From contig JAVERC010000006.1 of NCBI GenBank assembly GCA_034007295.1, forward strand, positions 53,467-117,466: 64,000 bases of DNA, read 5' to 3'. Position 1 is the stretch's first letter, and each line of letters begins with the position of its first letter. Position numbers and translations under genes: made by a program. The notes below the pieces were generated by a model. That model did no database searches, was not told the origin of the DNA, and was given only the letters and a program-made list of their open reading frames with translations. Positions 32,335 through 41,303 of the stretch are shown here, in pieces. Source of the DNA: JACKCP01 sp034007295. GTDB taxonomy: Bacteria > Desulfobacterota > Desulfobacteria > Desulfobacterales > JACKCP01.

Positions 32335-33615
32335 ATGAGAATTTTTGAAACTCTGGAATCAAGGGTAAGAGGTTATATTAGATCTTTTCCTGTAATATTT
32401 GAAACTTCAAAAGGGGCAATTTTAAAAGATGAAATGGGAAAGGAATACATTGATTTTTTTGCAGGAGCAGGAACTCTTAATTACGGCCACAATAATGACC
32501 ATGTAATAAAAGCCATGATTGAATATCTAGAAAAAGACGGTGTTCTTCACGGCCTTGACATGGCTACAACTGCAAAGAAAAAATTTCTGCAAAAATTCAA
32601 ATCAACCATTCTTGAGCCAAGAAACCTTGATTATAAAATTCAGTTTACAGGCCCTACAGGAACAAATGCAACTGAAAGTGCCTTAAAACTTGCCAGAACA
32701 ATCAAGGGAAGATCCAATGTTGTTGCATTTACAAATGCATTTCACGGTCTTAGCATGGGTTCTCTTGCAATAACAGGAAATGAATTTTACCGTGATGAAG
32801 CTCATATAAGCAGATCAAATGTTTCATTCATGCCCTTTGACGGATATTTAGGACCTGATTTCAACACCCTTGATTATTTCAGGAAAGCACTGACAGACAA
32901 AAGCAGCGGGCTTGATCTTCCTGCTGCTGTTATTCTTGAAACAATTCAGGCAGAAGGCGGAATAAATGTTGCAAGTTCTGAATGGCTCAAGGAACTATCC
33001 GAAATCTGCTGGGAATTTGATATTCTTCTTATTGTTGATGACATTCAGGTGGGAAACGGAAGAAGCGGTGATTTTTTCAGTTTTGAAGAAGCAGGAATAA
33101 AACCTGACATTATAACACTATCAAAGGCAATAGGCGGAGGTCTTCCCCTTGCAATGGTTCTCATGAGACCTGATCTTGACCAATGGAAACCAGGTGAGCA
33201 TACAGGTACATTCAGAGGAAACAACCTTGCTTTCATTGCTTCAACTCAATGCCTTGACTATTGGGATAACAACGATTTAAGCGAATCTGTTAAATACAAG
33301 TCAAAAATTATGAAGGAAGAGCTAGAAAAAATTGCAGAAAAATACCCTGAACTAGAAGCAAAAGTAAGGGGACGCGGAATGATCTATGGCCTTGAAATAC
33401 CTGAACATAATTTTGGCTCCGAAGTTTCAAAAAAATGTTTTGAAAACGGAATGATAATTGAGCTTGCAGGAGCTGAAGACCAGGTAGTAAAACTTCTTCC
33501 GCCTCTTATTATTGATGAAGCTCTTTTGAAAGAAGGAATATCAATTATAGATAAATCAATTCAGGAAATTTTAAATGATAAACAGGAAAAAATATCAGGA
33601 GAATTTTCACTATGA
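32335..33615 (+). CDS. ectB: Diaminobutyrate-2-oxoglutarate transaminase
   Basis: A PLP aminotransferase (class III) that converts aspartate semialdehyde to 2,4-diaminobutyrate with glutamate, the first committed ectoine step. The 426 residues are normal. Motifs include FAGAGTLNYGHNN, the substrate region TGPTGTNATESALKLAR, ILETIQAEGGINVAS, the LIVDDIQVGNGRSGDFFSFE stretch, and the PLP lysine in TLSKAIGGGLPLA. AAAAGGAAA lies before the ATG. It is separated from ectA by 140 bases that contain an AT-rich inverted repeat, so an internal promoter is possible. Its stop overlaps the ectC start. Confidence 0.97.
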   Translation: MRIFETLESRVRGYIRSFPVIFETSKGAILKDEMGKEYIDFFAGAGTLNYGHNNDHVIKAMIEYLEKDGVLHGLDMATTAKKKFLQKFKSTILEPRNLDYKIQFTGPTGTNATESALKLARTIKGRSNVVAFTNAFHGLSMGSLAITGNEFYRDEAHISRSNVSFMPFDGYLGPDFNTLDYFRKALTDKSSGLDLPAAVILETIQAEGGINVASSEWLKELSEICWEFDILLIVDDIQVGNGRSGDFFSFEEAGIKPDIITLSKAIGGGLPLAMVLMRPDLDQWKPGEHTGTFRGNNLAFIASTQCLDYWDNNDLSESVKYKSKIMKEELEKIAEKYPELEAKVRGRGMIYGLEIPEHNFGSEVSKKCFENGMIIELAGAEDQVVKLLPPLIIDEALLKEGISIIDKSIQEILNDKQEKISGEFSL

Positions 33616-34007
33616 TAGTAAGAACTCTTAAGGAAATTATTGGAACCAAAAGAGACAAAAAAGCAGAAAACGGAAACTGGGTAAGCAGAAGATTTCTTTT
33701 AAAAGATGACGGCATGGGATTTTCTTTCCATGAAACAACCATATTTGCAGGGACAGAAACACTGATATGGTACAAACATCATTTAGAGGCTGTTTATTGC
33801 GTTGCAGGAAAAGGCGAACTTGAACGTCTTGACAACAATGAAATAATAAAAATTGAAGATGGAACCATGTATGCACTCAGCGGACATGAAAAACATCTTT
33901 TAAGAGCATCTGAAGATTTAAGACTTATCTGTGTATTCAATCCTCCACTAACAGGAGATGAAGACCACAACAGCGAAGGAGTATATCCTCCGCCGGACCA
34001 GGAATAA
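33612..34007 (+). CDS. ectC: Ectoine synthase
   Basis: A cupin-fold enzyme that cyclises N-gamma-acetyl-diaminobutyrate to ectoine. The 131 residues match EctC, starting MIVRTLKEIIGTKRD, with the cupin core WYKHHLEAVYCVAGKGELE (metal-site residues in the HHLEAVY region) and the ending CVFNPPLTGDEDHNSEGVYPP. The ATG overlaps the ectB TGA. No ectD (hydroxylase) or dedicated aspartokinase follows; the next feature is a repeat and a terminator. The product is therefore probably ectoine only, as expected for an anaerobe lacking O2 for EctD. Confidence 0.97.
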   Translation: MIVRTLKEIIGTKRDKKAENGNWVSRRFLLKDDGMGFSFHETTIFAGTETLIWYKHHLEAVYCVAGKGELERLDNNEIIKIEDGTMYALSGHEKHLLRASEDLRLICVFNPPLTGDEDHNSEGVYPPPDQE

Positions 34008-34044
34008 ATCAGCTTTTAAACTAAAACCTGATTTTTGTAATTTC

Positions 34045-34180
34045 AGGGGCCAAACAAAAATATTCTTTTTTTGGTCTGATCTAGAGCCAGATTAAAAATT
34101 TAATCCTCAAAATACTTTAGTATACTCAAGGTTAAATTTTTCATCTTTCTTAAACTGAAACAAAATTCAGGGTTTCGCTC
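34045..34180. repeat. Repeat family A, degraded copy behind ectC
   Basis: The core GATTAAAAATTTAATCCTCAAAATACTTTAGTATA and AAGGTTAAATTTTTCATC matches the family. Both outer ends are poorly conserved, so this is an old copy in inverted orientation. Confidence 0.65.
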
Positions 34181-34212
34181 AATTTCAAAAAAATTTATAG
34201 AAAACTTTAAAT

Positions 34213-34255
34213 AAAAAACCCTGACTTAATTTAAAAAAGCAGGGTTTTTTATTTA
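34213..34255 (+). terminator. Terminator of ectABC
   Basis: AACCCTGACTT pairs with AAGCAGGGTT (one bulge) around an AT loop, followed by a T-run and ATTT. It lies about 200 bases after ectC, beyond a degraded family A repeat, so the repeat would be part of the ectoine mRNA 3' region. Confidence 0.75.
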
Positions 34256-34413
34256 GTTGCTGAGCAAAAACGGCCTTTTTTGTCCATTCTAAAGTCAAAT
34301 TTAATTGTATTGCATGCTAAAAACATGAGGCCAAAGCATCACGCATTGCCAAATAGACTGGTACAATTTGCCTGATATATGGAGCAAGTTTGAAAATCAC
34401 TCAATCCAGGTTA
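34254..34413. repeat. Abutting half copies of repeat families A and B
   Basis: 34254-34307 carries one end and arm of family A (TAGTTGCTGAGCAAAAACGG ... GTCAAATTTAATTG). It runs straight into 34300-34413, whose complement matches the first ~110 bases of family B (AACCTGGATTGAGTGATTTTCAAACTTGCTCC against ACCTAAATTGAGCGATTTTC). Family B apparently inserted into or recombined with family A, and both were then truncated. The outer end stops just before the lipoprotein stop codon. Confidence 0.7.
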
Positions 34414-34415
34414 AA

Positions 34416-35168
34416 TCAAAAGGATGGTTTTGCTCCGCTGTATCCAAATCCAATTGTTTCAACTAACATATCATCACTTTCAAGACGAAACTGCCCTGTA
34501 AGTGGAATATTGCTGTTTGCTTCTACATCAGCCTCCTTTGAAAACCCAAGAATACTTATTTTAGTTTTAAATTTATAGCATTTACCTGATTTTAAATAAT
34601 CAGATTCACAGGCAGCAGTTTGGGGCGGATTTATGCTTACATTGTTTTTTATAAAAGACGAGGCCATTTTACCTGAAATCATCATAAGCTCTGCTGGCAT
34701 TTCAACAATTTCACCATCACCCTGCCTGCTTTTAGAACTTACAAGGCTTACGGAATCCATATCTTTTTGTGCTTCTTCAGCTGAATAAACAAGTTTTCCC
34801 TCAACCGGATAATTTAAAAAAACTGTCTGGTTAACAGAAGGCACACATCCGCCTTCAGCAGAATAAGACTCTGTTTCAAGTGTAACTCTTGAACCTTGAA
34901 CATCTATAACTTTTTTTATTATCAAAACAAGATCCATTGAGCCTTTTTTATTTTTTGTAAGTTCTGCAACCCATTGGCCTTTTTGAAATTTTTTTCTTTT
35001 AATTGAAGAAGGCCTTAAATTGACTTTAGAATCAGACATATAATTTTTTGCCTTTTCCATTACAGCCGCCTTTTTTGTTTCATCAACAGGTTCTGGTGCC
35101 ATTCCCATACATGAAGTCAGACAAAAAACCAAACCTGCAGAAATTAAAACCAACAATCCTTTTTTCAT
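34416..35168 (-). CDS. Putative lipoprotein of unknown function
   Basis: A 250-residue exported protein. The start at 35168 (MKKGLLVLISAG) is chosen because GGGAGGAG lies just upstream and it begins a lipoprotein signal with lipobox LTSC; an upstream in-frame Met lacks support. The mature part is soluble, with beta-rich stretches (RVTLETESYSAEGGCVPS, FKTKISILGFSKEADVEAN) and three further cysteines. I recognise no family. It is flanked by repeats on both sides and appears to stand alone. Confidence 0.8.
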   Translation of the reverse strand: MKKGLLVLISAGLVFCLTSCMGMAPEPVDETKKAAVMEKAKNYMSDSKVNLRPSSIKRKKFQKGQWVAELTKNKKGSMDLVLIIKKVIDVQGSRVTLETESYSAEGGCVPSVNQTVFLNYPVEGKLVYSAEEAQKDMDSVSLVSSKSRQGDGEIVEMPAELMMISGKMASSFIKNNVSINPPQTAACESDYLKSGKCYKFKTKISILGFSKEADVEANSNIPLTGQFRLESDDMLVETIGFGYSGAKPSF

Positions 35169-35249
35169 AATCTCCTCCCAAATATTTTTTATTATTTTAA
35201 ACTGAATAAATTGAAGAATAATAACTATAATTTTTATAACCAACTTAAA

Positions 35250-35393
35250 TAGTGGTTGGACGAAAACTAAAATTTTTTGTTCAGTTTAATAAAAAAGAAA
35301 AATTTAATCCTAAGAATACATTTAGTATTTTGAGGATTAAAATTTGAATCTTATGCCGAAATGGGCAAAAAAACAGTTTTCGTTCATCCACTA
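35250..35393. repeat. Repeat family A, copy with longest matching ends
   Basis: The terminal repeats extend to the outermost TAGTGGTTGGACGAAAAC at the left and GTTTTCGTTCATCCACTA at the right, the latter reading TAGTGGATGAACGAAAAC in complement. This copy best defines the element's limits and suggests TA as the flanking target dinucleotide. The core is AAATTTAATCC / GGATTAAAATTT. Confidence 0.87.
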
Positions 35394-35412
35394 AATAATA
35401 AAATATTTGCCA

Positions 35413-35868
35413 TTAATATCTTCTGTTAATTTTTTCAATCCACCTTAAAACCTGTTTTTCATTTTTTAAAGACATTTGTTTAAATCCAGATACTTTTCGA
35501 TATTGTTCTTTTTTGGCCACCAATATGTCCCCTGGCATATAATTTTCCTTTGAGATTTCATAAAAAGGAAGAGGATCTACAACAAAGCCTTCATACTCAA
35601 GCCATGAATGAAAAACGAATTGATTTTCATTAATTTTTTTAATCCCCCGTACCCAAAACCAATTATCACAAGATTTATTTTTCCTTAGTTCAAGAAAAAG
35701 CATCAAAGATATTGACTGTGAATCGCCTTCACTTATCTTGTTTCCTTTAGAAACAATTTCATCAATTTTAGAAAAAGTTAAGTCAAGACATCCCTCATTA
35801 AAAAGTTTATCAAGTATAATTTTTGCAAGGGGTTCAGATTTTTTATTGCTTGTTTTTATTACCGCCAT
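35413..35868 (-). CDS. Hypothetical protein with transglutaminase-like segment
   Basis: A 151-residue soluble protein. The segment QFVFHSWLEYEGFVVDP (about residues 89-105) resembles the His-...-Asp part of the transglutaminase-like/McjB C-terminal fold (H-A/S-W-x-E ... V-I/V-D-P). A catalytic cysteine in the usual place is not clear: C27 and C66 are the candidates. I do not assign a function. The neighbouring lipoprotein and diguanylate cyclase on the same strand give no firm link. Confidence 0.6.
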   Translation of the reverse strand: MAVIKTSNKKSEPLAKIILDKLFNEGCLDLTFSKIDEIVSKGNKISEGDSQSISLMLFLELRKNKSCDNWFWVRGIKKINENQFVFHSWLEYEGFVVDPLPFYEISKENYMPGDILVAKKEQYRKVSGFKQMSLKNEKQVLRWIEKINRRY

Positions 35869-35924
35869 TTTAAAACCTTTAAAATTAATAATATTATCGA
35901 CTCTTATCAGTTCTCTGCCTTTTT

Positions 35925-37616
35925 TTAAATTTGGTTATTATCGCAAACTTCAATTCTATTTCTTCCTAATTTTTTTGCCTTGTAAAGTGCATCATCAGCA
36001 ATTGAGACTAAAGTTTCATCAAGATATTCTCCTTTAAGGCAGCAAGCTCCGATTGACACAGTAACGCTTAGCACCTTATTTTCATACTTAACTTTAACAT
36101 TTTCTTTAATCCCTTTTCTAATCGATTCTGCACGAACTGCCATATTTTCAGGAACAATGCCTGGGAGTATTACAAGAAATTCCTCTCCCCCGTAACGGCA
36201 AATGATATCTTCTTTCCTCAAATTATTTAAAAGCCATTTACCTATTTCCCTTAAAATTTTATCCCCTGATTCATGCCCGTATTCATCGTTGAATCTTTTA
36301 AAAAAATCAACATCAAACATCAAAACTCCAAGAAAACTATTGGTTCTTTTGGCCCTGGAAACTTCTTTTTTTAAGGATGATTCCATAAATCTTCTATTGT
36401 AAAGACCTGTAAGCTTATCCTGAATTGATTCTTTTGTAAGCCTGTTTTTCAGACTCAAATTTATGAAAGCAGCTTTAAAATAATCGGTCACAGCAGAAAG
36501 TGTAATTTCCATTTCCTGCCATTTTCTATCATTTATTTCACTATTATCCATTGGTGCATTAATTGAAATCATTCCAATATTGTCGCCCATGTTAAATACA
36601 GGAACGCAGTAAAAAGATCTGTTTTCATATCTATTAATATGAGAACAAAATGATCCTTTTTTTGATTTTTCATTTTTTATTTTTTCACGGTAAAGCATCC
36701 CTGGGCATTTTTTTACTGGAAGAGCTCCATGTAAAACTCCTTTTGAATTCCATTGGTAAACAGGCTTTAAATAACCTTTTGAATCATCATACGCTAAAAT
36801 TGCACCTGAAAATTCCGAAAAAAGGTCTGAACAAGCTTCTCCAACTACATTAAAAGTAGAATTTATATCATCACATTTGTATAAATTATCTGACATTTTT
36901 GAAAGTGTAGATGAGGCTCTTCTTTTATAATTAAGCTCTCTTATTGTTGCAACAAGAGACTGATTAGCTTTACTAAGTGCAGCAGTTCTTTCCTTTACAA
37001 TATTTTCAAGTTCTCTTTGATTTTCAATCAAAGATTTTTCAGCTTCAATTCTCTTTTTTACGGTTTTTTTTAAAACAGAATTTATTTTTCTTTCTTTTTT
37101 TAAATAATGAAGTTCCTTTTCATGGGACAGGGATAAAGCTTCTGCCATTTCATTAAAAGCTTTTCCGAGCCGGCCGAACTCATCTCTAAAATCAACCTTA
37201 ACTCTGGCAGAATAGTCTCCGTTTTTAGCATTTTCAATAACCCGTTCAAGCTCATTTGAAAATCCAACAATTCTAGACACAATTTTTATGGAAAAATACA
37301 GAAATGCTGAAACGCAAATAAAAAAAAGAAAAAGAAAATAATATTTAAATCTTGATATCTGCTCATCAATAATTTTTTTTGCAAGATCCATTTTGGCTTT
37401 AACATTATGATTTTTTAAATGTTTTTTATCAGCAGATAACAAAACTAAATCGTTACATGAGTCTATTTCAGCAGCGACCTGCTTTCTTACATAATCAAAA
37501 TTATTCATTGTATATACAAAATGAACAAATAAGGGCAAAATTCCTAGTATAAAAAACCCAAAAAAAATTTTAAATACAAAGCTCAAATTCTGGGGGTGAT
37601 ATTTTTTAAAATTCAT
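35925..37616 (-). CDS. Membrane-bound diguanylate cyclase (HAMP-GAF-GGDEF)
   Basis: Makes cyclic di-GMP. Its 563 residues comprise two membrane helices (about 13-35 and 92-112) around a short external loop, a HAMP domain (about 112-165), a coiled coil (170-215), a GAF-like domain (about 240-395) and a C-terminal GGDEF domain. The active-site motif is YGGEEF, the metal/substrate motif FDVDFFKRFND is intact, and an RxxD inhibitory site (RKED) sits five residues before GGEEF. It should therefore be active and product-inhibited. The small external loop suggests a simple or indirect input. Confidence 0.93.
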   Translation of the reverse strand: MNFKKYHPQNLSFVFKIFFGFFILGILPLFVHFVYTMNNFDYVRKQVAAEIDSCNDLVLLSADKKHLKNHNVKAKMDLAKKIIDEQISRFKYYFLFLFFICVSAFLYFSIKIVSRIVGFSNELERVIENAKNGDYSARVKVDFRDEFGRLGKAFNEMAEALSLSHEKELHYLKKERKINSVLKKTVKKRIEAEKSLIENQRELENIVKERTAALSKANQSLVATIRELNYKRRASSTLSKMSDNLYKCDDINSTFNVVGEACSDLFSEFSGAILAYDDSKGYLKPVYQWNSKGVLHGALPVKKCPGMLYREKIKNEKSKKGSFCSHINRYENRSFYCVPVFNMGDNIGMISINAPMDNSEINDRKWQEMEITLSAVTDYFKAAFINLSLKNRLTKESIQDKLTGLYNRRFMESSLKKEVSRAKRTNSFLGVLMFDVDFFKRFNDEYGHESGDKILREIGKWLLNNLRKEDIICRYGGEEFLVILPGIVPENMAVRAESIRKGIKENVKVKYENKVLSVTVSIGACCLKGEYLDETLVSIADDALYKAKKLGRNRIEVCDNNQI

Positions 37617-37723
37617 AATTCTCTTATAAAATTAAATATTTTAAACAAAAATGAACGCTGAATCTTTTTTAAAAAATACTACTTTTAAAATGCAAAGTTA
37701 ATCAAGCTGAATTTTAACTAAAT

Positions 37724-39601
37724 TTAAAAAATTAAATCATAGAAATAATTATTGTAAGTATCTGACTTATTGACTTTTATCCATCTTTTCTGATGTTTTA
37801 AATCAGCAAATGTAATATGGATCAGATCATCTGATATTGGTGCAAGCTCATTTTGCCATTTTTCAATTTCAAAATCAGAAGTATCTGAATAAATAAGGAT
37901 TCCATCATAGTCTTCCAAAGAATAAAGATAATCAATATCAGGCAGTATAGTATTTTTCCAGATAAAAACCTCTCTTTCCATCTGTCCTTGGAAATTATAA
38001 TAATTTTCACAGGATGCAATAGTGAACAAAACTGCTCTGTTTCCTTCTTCAGGGTAAAGATATCTTAAGTCACCGTCTAGAAAATGAGGTCTTTCAATTT
38101 TACACCTTGATAAAATTTCATTTTGATTGGGCCTGAATTGGGGCTCATAAAAAATAATTTCAAATGGAGTAAAAGGATTTTTTAAAGATAATATTTCTAT
38201 TATTTTCAAAATATAGTCTTTGTCATTTATTTTGCTTCCAAAAAAAATCTGATATGGAGATGCCATCTTATCAGCCAAAAATTCTATTTCTCCTAAATCC
38301 CTTTTTTCCAAAAAAACAAGCCTTGAAACATATTCAACACCGCCAAGGTTTACCCTGAAATCAATATTTTTTTCTGATTTAAAGGAAATATCAATATCTG
38401 GCATTGGGAAAAAAGAAATTCCAATCATATCCTCTGCATACTCAAAAGACATAAGAAGTTCTTCTTTTGTAAACCCAGGGCTAGAAATTATGTTGTAAGG
38501 GGGCTCAGGATTAAAATTCAGGCCAAGTTTTTTATAATTAAGCCTGAAATCTGTTCCAGGAATTACACTTAAAGGAAAAAACTGAACATCTTCTTCAAGA
38601 TTGTTTTCCAAAATAAAATCAATTGAACTTTTAATGCCTGAGGGGCTATCTCCTGGAAGGCCTGCAATAAGGTCAATACAAGGGCTTATTCCCCTTTCCT
38701 TCAAAAGACTTACACCTCTTAAAAACTTTGAAAGGTCAGTAGGCCTTTTCATCACAGACAGAGCAAGGGGATTTACAGACTGAAGACCTATTTCAAAACT
38801 TCTAAAACCAGATTTTAAAAAAAGGTCAGCAAGATCAGGCGTTATTGCTTCAGCTCTTATTTCACTATGAAATACAGTTTTTCTATTCCTGTTAATAATT
38901 GAAAGATCATTTAAAAAAGTTTTAAGTTCAGGTCTTGAATTAAGTGATGGATCAAGAAAATAAACTTCTGAAATATCTTGTGAAATTGCATATTCAACTG
39001 CTTCATAAACTTTGTCTGCCGGCCTTACGCAGATTTTGCTTCTTGATTTGCTGTAATAGCAGTATCCGCAGGAATATGGGCATCCCCTCTGGGTTTCAAC
39101 AAGAATTGAATCCTGAATTTTTGGCTCTAACATACCTTTTACATATGGACTTGATAAATTTTTAAACAAAAAACAATCGTCATTGTCTGTTTTTCCAAAT
39201 ATTTCAGGACAGATAAATTTTTTAAAAAAAGACTCCCCTTCCCCAAAAACCACAAAATCAGCACAACTGTCTAAAACAAGTTTGTTGTCTGAACAAGCCT
39301 CAGGGCCTCCAAAAGCAATCCTTATATTTTCTTTTTTTAATTTTTCAGCAATATAAATACTTCTTTTTACGTTCCAGCAAAATAATGTAAAAAAAACTAT
39401 ATCAGGCTTTTTTGATAAAATAAGATCTATAACAGAACCATCTCCAAGATATGAAATAATACTTTCAGGAATAATTTCTATTTTGTCATGATAAATTTCA
39501 GGAACAGCAATTTTAAGACAGGCAGCTCCAAGAGGGACATTACCCGTTTTAAGGCCTGAATTTAATTTTGGAATAGGAAGCTGGACAAGAAGTGTTTTCA
39601 T
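37724..39601 (-). CDS. B12-binding-domain radical SAM protein
   Basis: About 625 residues. An N-terminal cobalamin-binding-like Rossmann domain (MKTLLVQLPIPK ... VPLGAACLKIA, DIVFFTLFCWNVKRS, FGGPEAC) is followed by a radical SAM core with the cluster motif CPYSCGYC near residue 175 and GLQSVNPLAL, IDLIAGLPGD. This is the layout of class B methyltransferase-like radical SAM enzymes. The C-terminal ~200 residues have no recognised domain. The start at 39601 is preferred because the longer reading would run into tRNA-Val, though its ribosome binding site is weak. The substrate is unknown. Confidence 0.86.
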   Translation of the reverse strand: MKTLLVQLPIPKLNSGLKTGNVPLGAACLKIAVPEIYHDKIEIIPESIISYLGDGSVIDLILSKKPDIVFFTLFCWNVKRSIYIAEKLKKENIRIAFGGPEACSDNKLVLDSCADFVVFGEGESFFKKFICPEIFGKTDNDDCFLFKNLSSPYVKGMLEPKIQDSILVETQRGCPYSCGYCYYSKSRSKICVRPADKVYEAVEYAISQDISEVYFLDPSLNSRPELKTFLNDLSIINRNRKTVFHSEIRAEAITPDLADLFLKSGFRSFEIGLQSVNPLALSVMKRPTDLSKFLRGVSLLKERGISPCIDLIAGLPGDSPSGIKSSIDFILENNLEEDVQFFPLSVIPGTDFRLNYKKLGLNFNPEPPYNIISSPGFTKEELLMSFEYAEDMIGISFFPMPDIDISFKSEKNIDFRVNLGGVEYVSRLVFLEKRDLGEIEFLADKMASPYQIFFGSKINDKDYILKIIEILSLKNPFTPFEIIFYEPQFRPNQNEILSRCKIERPHFLDGDLRYLYPEEGNRAVLFTIASCENYYNFQGQMEREVFIWKNTILPDIDYLYSLEDYDGILIYSDTSDFEIEKWQNELAPISDDLIHITFADLKHQKRWIKVNKSDTYNNYFYDLIF

Positions 39602-39651
39602 ATAAATTACAAAAGGGATGACAAATCCCTTTATGTCCCCATATATTAATG

Positions 39652-39727
39652 TGGTAGGCACGTCCGGGCTTGAACCGGAGACCTCTACCGTGTCGGGGTA
39701 GCGCTCTGCCAGCTGAGCTACGTGCCT
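39652..39727 (-). tRNA. tRNA-Val (anticodon GAC)
   Basis: A 76-base cloverleaf on the minus strand: acceptor AGGCACG with CGTGCCT, D-arm GCTCAGCTGGCAGAGC, anticodon stem CTACC / GGTAG with loop CCGACAC, T-arm CCGGTTCAAGCCCGG, and encoded ACCA. It lies about 50 bases before the radical SAM gene on the same strand. Confidence 0.96.
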
Positions 39728-39949
39728 TTAATATTTTTTGATTTTCTTATATGCCTGCCATGTCTTTTATGTCAAGCAAAAAACTGATTTTCCGCAAATC
39801 AGAACCTCCCTTTTTCAAGCATCTGCCTGCCAGGCTTATAAAAAACAGCAATTTTTCTTAATAACTATTTATCAGCTTGTAATAGTAATTTTAGTATGAT
39901 AATTTTTTTTAAATCTTTATCCACCCCAAACCATCTGAATGTGAAAAAA

Positions 39950-41296
39950 ATGAAAATACTTCGCATAAAAAAGGGATTTAACCACCCACTATCAGAATTA
40001 AAAATTACAGCAAATTTTCAAACAAATTTAAAAGAACCTGAAAAAATTGCTGTTCTGCCCTTTGCTCTCAAAGGAATAAGACCAAAACTTTTAGTAAACC
40101 AAAATGACTTTGTCAAAACCGGAACCCCACTGTTTCATCACAAAAACAATTCAGAACTTGTGTTTCTTTCCCCTGGCTGCGGAAAAATAAGCAATATTGA
40201 AGTCGGTCAAAAAAGAATAATTCAAAAAATTGAGATCGAATTAGATGAAACACAAGATTTTGAAGAGCTCCACAGTGTTACAGAAAGCAGCCTTAGAAAC
40301 ATTTCAATTGATGATTTAGCTGAAGTATTTTTAAAAGACGGGCTCTGGCCGTTTTTCAGATCTCTTCCATTCAACACAATTCCAGACCCTTGCGAAAGAC
40401 CAGATATTATTTTTGTTAAAATGTCTGACAATGTGCCGTTTTATCCTCTTCCAGAATCATGGCTGAAACACAGACTAAAAGCTTTTAACCATGGAATATC
40501 AGTTCTGAAAAAATTTTCAGAATCCGTGGTTGTATATGCAGATAAAAACAACCACAGCATTGGAGAATGTGCCGGATCCATAGATTATCAAATTACAGGG
40601 AAATACCCTGCCTATGATCCAGGAGTTGTTTTTTACAGGATCAAAGAAAAAGCAAATGTCAAAGCATGGTATATTGATGGTCAATCTATTATAAATATTG
40701 GAGAAACTCTTGCACATGGAAAATTTTTTACAGATAAAATTTTTATTGTAGGCTCTAGCTCTTTTGATCGTCCATATCATGTCAAATCAAGAATTGGTGC
40801 TCCTGTGTCATCTCTTTTGGGCTCTGATTATAAATTTAAAAAAAACCATAGATTTATTTCAGGAGATATTTTCAAAGGACTCAAAACATCTGCAGATGGA
40901 TATACCGGATTTTATGAATCTGCACTTACTATACTGCCTGAAGGAAACGAAAAGGAATTTTTGGGTTTTCTTAAGCCAGGCACAAAAAAAGAAAGTTATT
41001 CAAAAACATTTTTGTCTGCTCTTTTCAAATCTCAAACAAAAACAGACTGCAATACCCATGGAGAAAAAAGAGCATGCATAAACTGCACATACTGCGAACA
41101 GGTCTGTCCTGTAAATATTCTTCCCCAGTTTACAATGAAGGCTTTATACGGAGATGACATTGAATCAGCACTTTCGCATGGTCTTCTTGACTGTACTGAG
41201 TGCGGACTTTGTTCTTATGTATGTCCTTCAAAAATTTCTCTTTCAGAAATCTTCAAAGAGGCAAAAGACAACTATCTAAAAGAGGAAAAGGCATAA
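39950..41296 (+). CDS. nqrA: Na+-translocating NADH:quinone reductase subunit A, with two ferredoxin-type cysteine motifs
   Basis: A cytoplasmic quinone-interacting subunit of the sodium pump. The start at 39950 (MKILRIKKGFNHPLSE) matches the usual NqrA beginning; the ribosome binding site is weak. The N-terminal biotin/lipoyl-like and SLBB-like regions are present (LLVNQNDFVKTGTPLF, FLSPGCGKISNIE). The C-terminus is unusual. CINCTYCEQVCP at about residues 376-387 and CTECGLCSYVCP at about 415-426 are complete CxxCxxCxxxCP motifs. In Vibrio/Haemophilus NqrA, as I recall it, the corresponding positions are mostly replaced. Two [4Fe-4S] clusters, as in RnfC, are therefore predicted. First gene of nqrABCDEF. 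Confidence 0.93.
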   Translation: MKILRIKKGFNHPLSELKITANFQTNLKEPEKIAVLPFALKGIRPKLLVNQNDFVKTGTPLFHHKNNSELVFLSPGCGKISNIEVGQKRIIQKIEIELDETQDFEELHSVTESSLRNISIDDLAEVFLKDGLWPFFRSLPFNTIPDPCERPDIIFVKMSDNVPFYPLPESWLKHRLKAFNHGISVLKKFSESVVVYADKNNHSIGECAGSIDYQITGKYPAYDPGVVFYRIKEKANVKAWYIDGQSIINIGETLAHGKFFTDKIFIVGSSSFDRPYHVKSRIGAPVSSLLGSDYKFKKNHRFISGDIFKGLKTSADGYTGFYESALTILPEGNEKEFLGFLKPGTKKESYSKTFLSALFKSQTKTDCNTHGEKRACINCTYCEQVCPVNILPQFTMKALYGDDIESALSHGLLDCTECGLCSYVCPSKISLSEIFKEAKDNYLKEEKA

Positions 41297-41303
41297 TTTA
41301 TCT

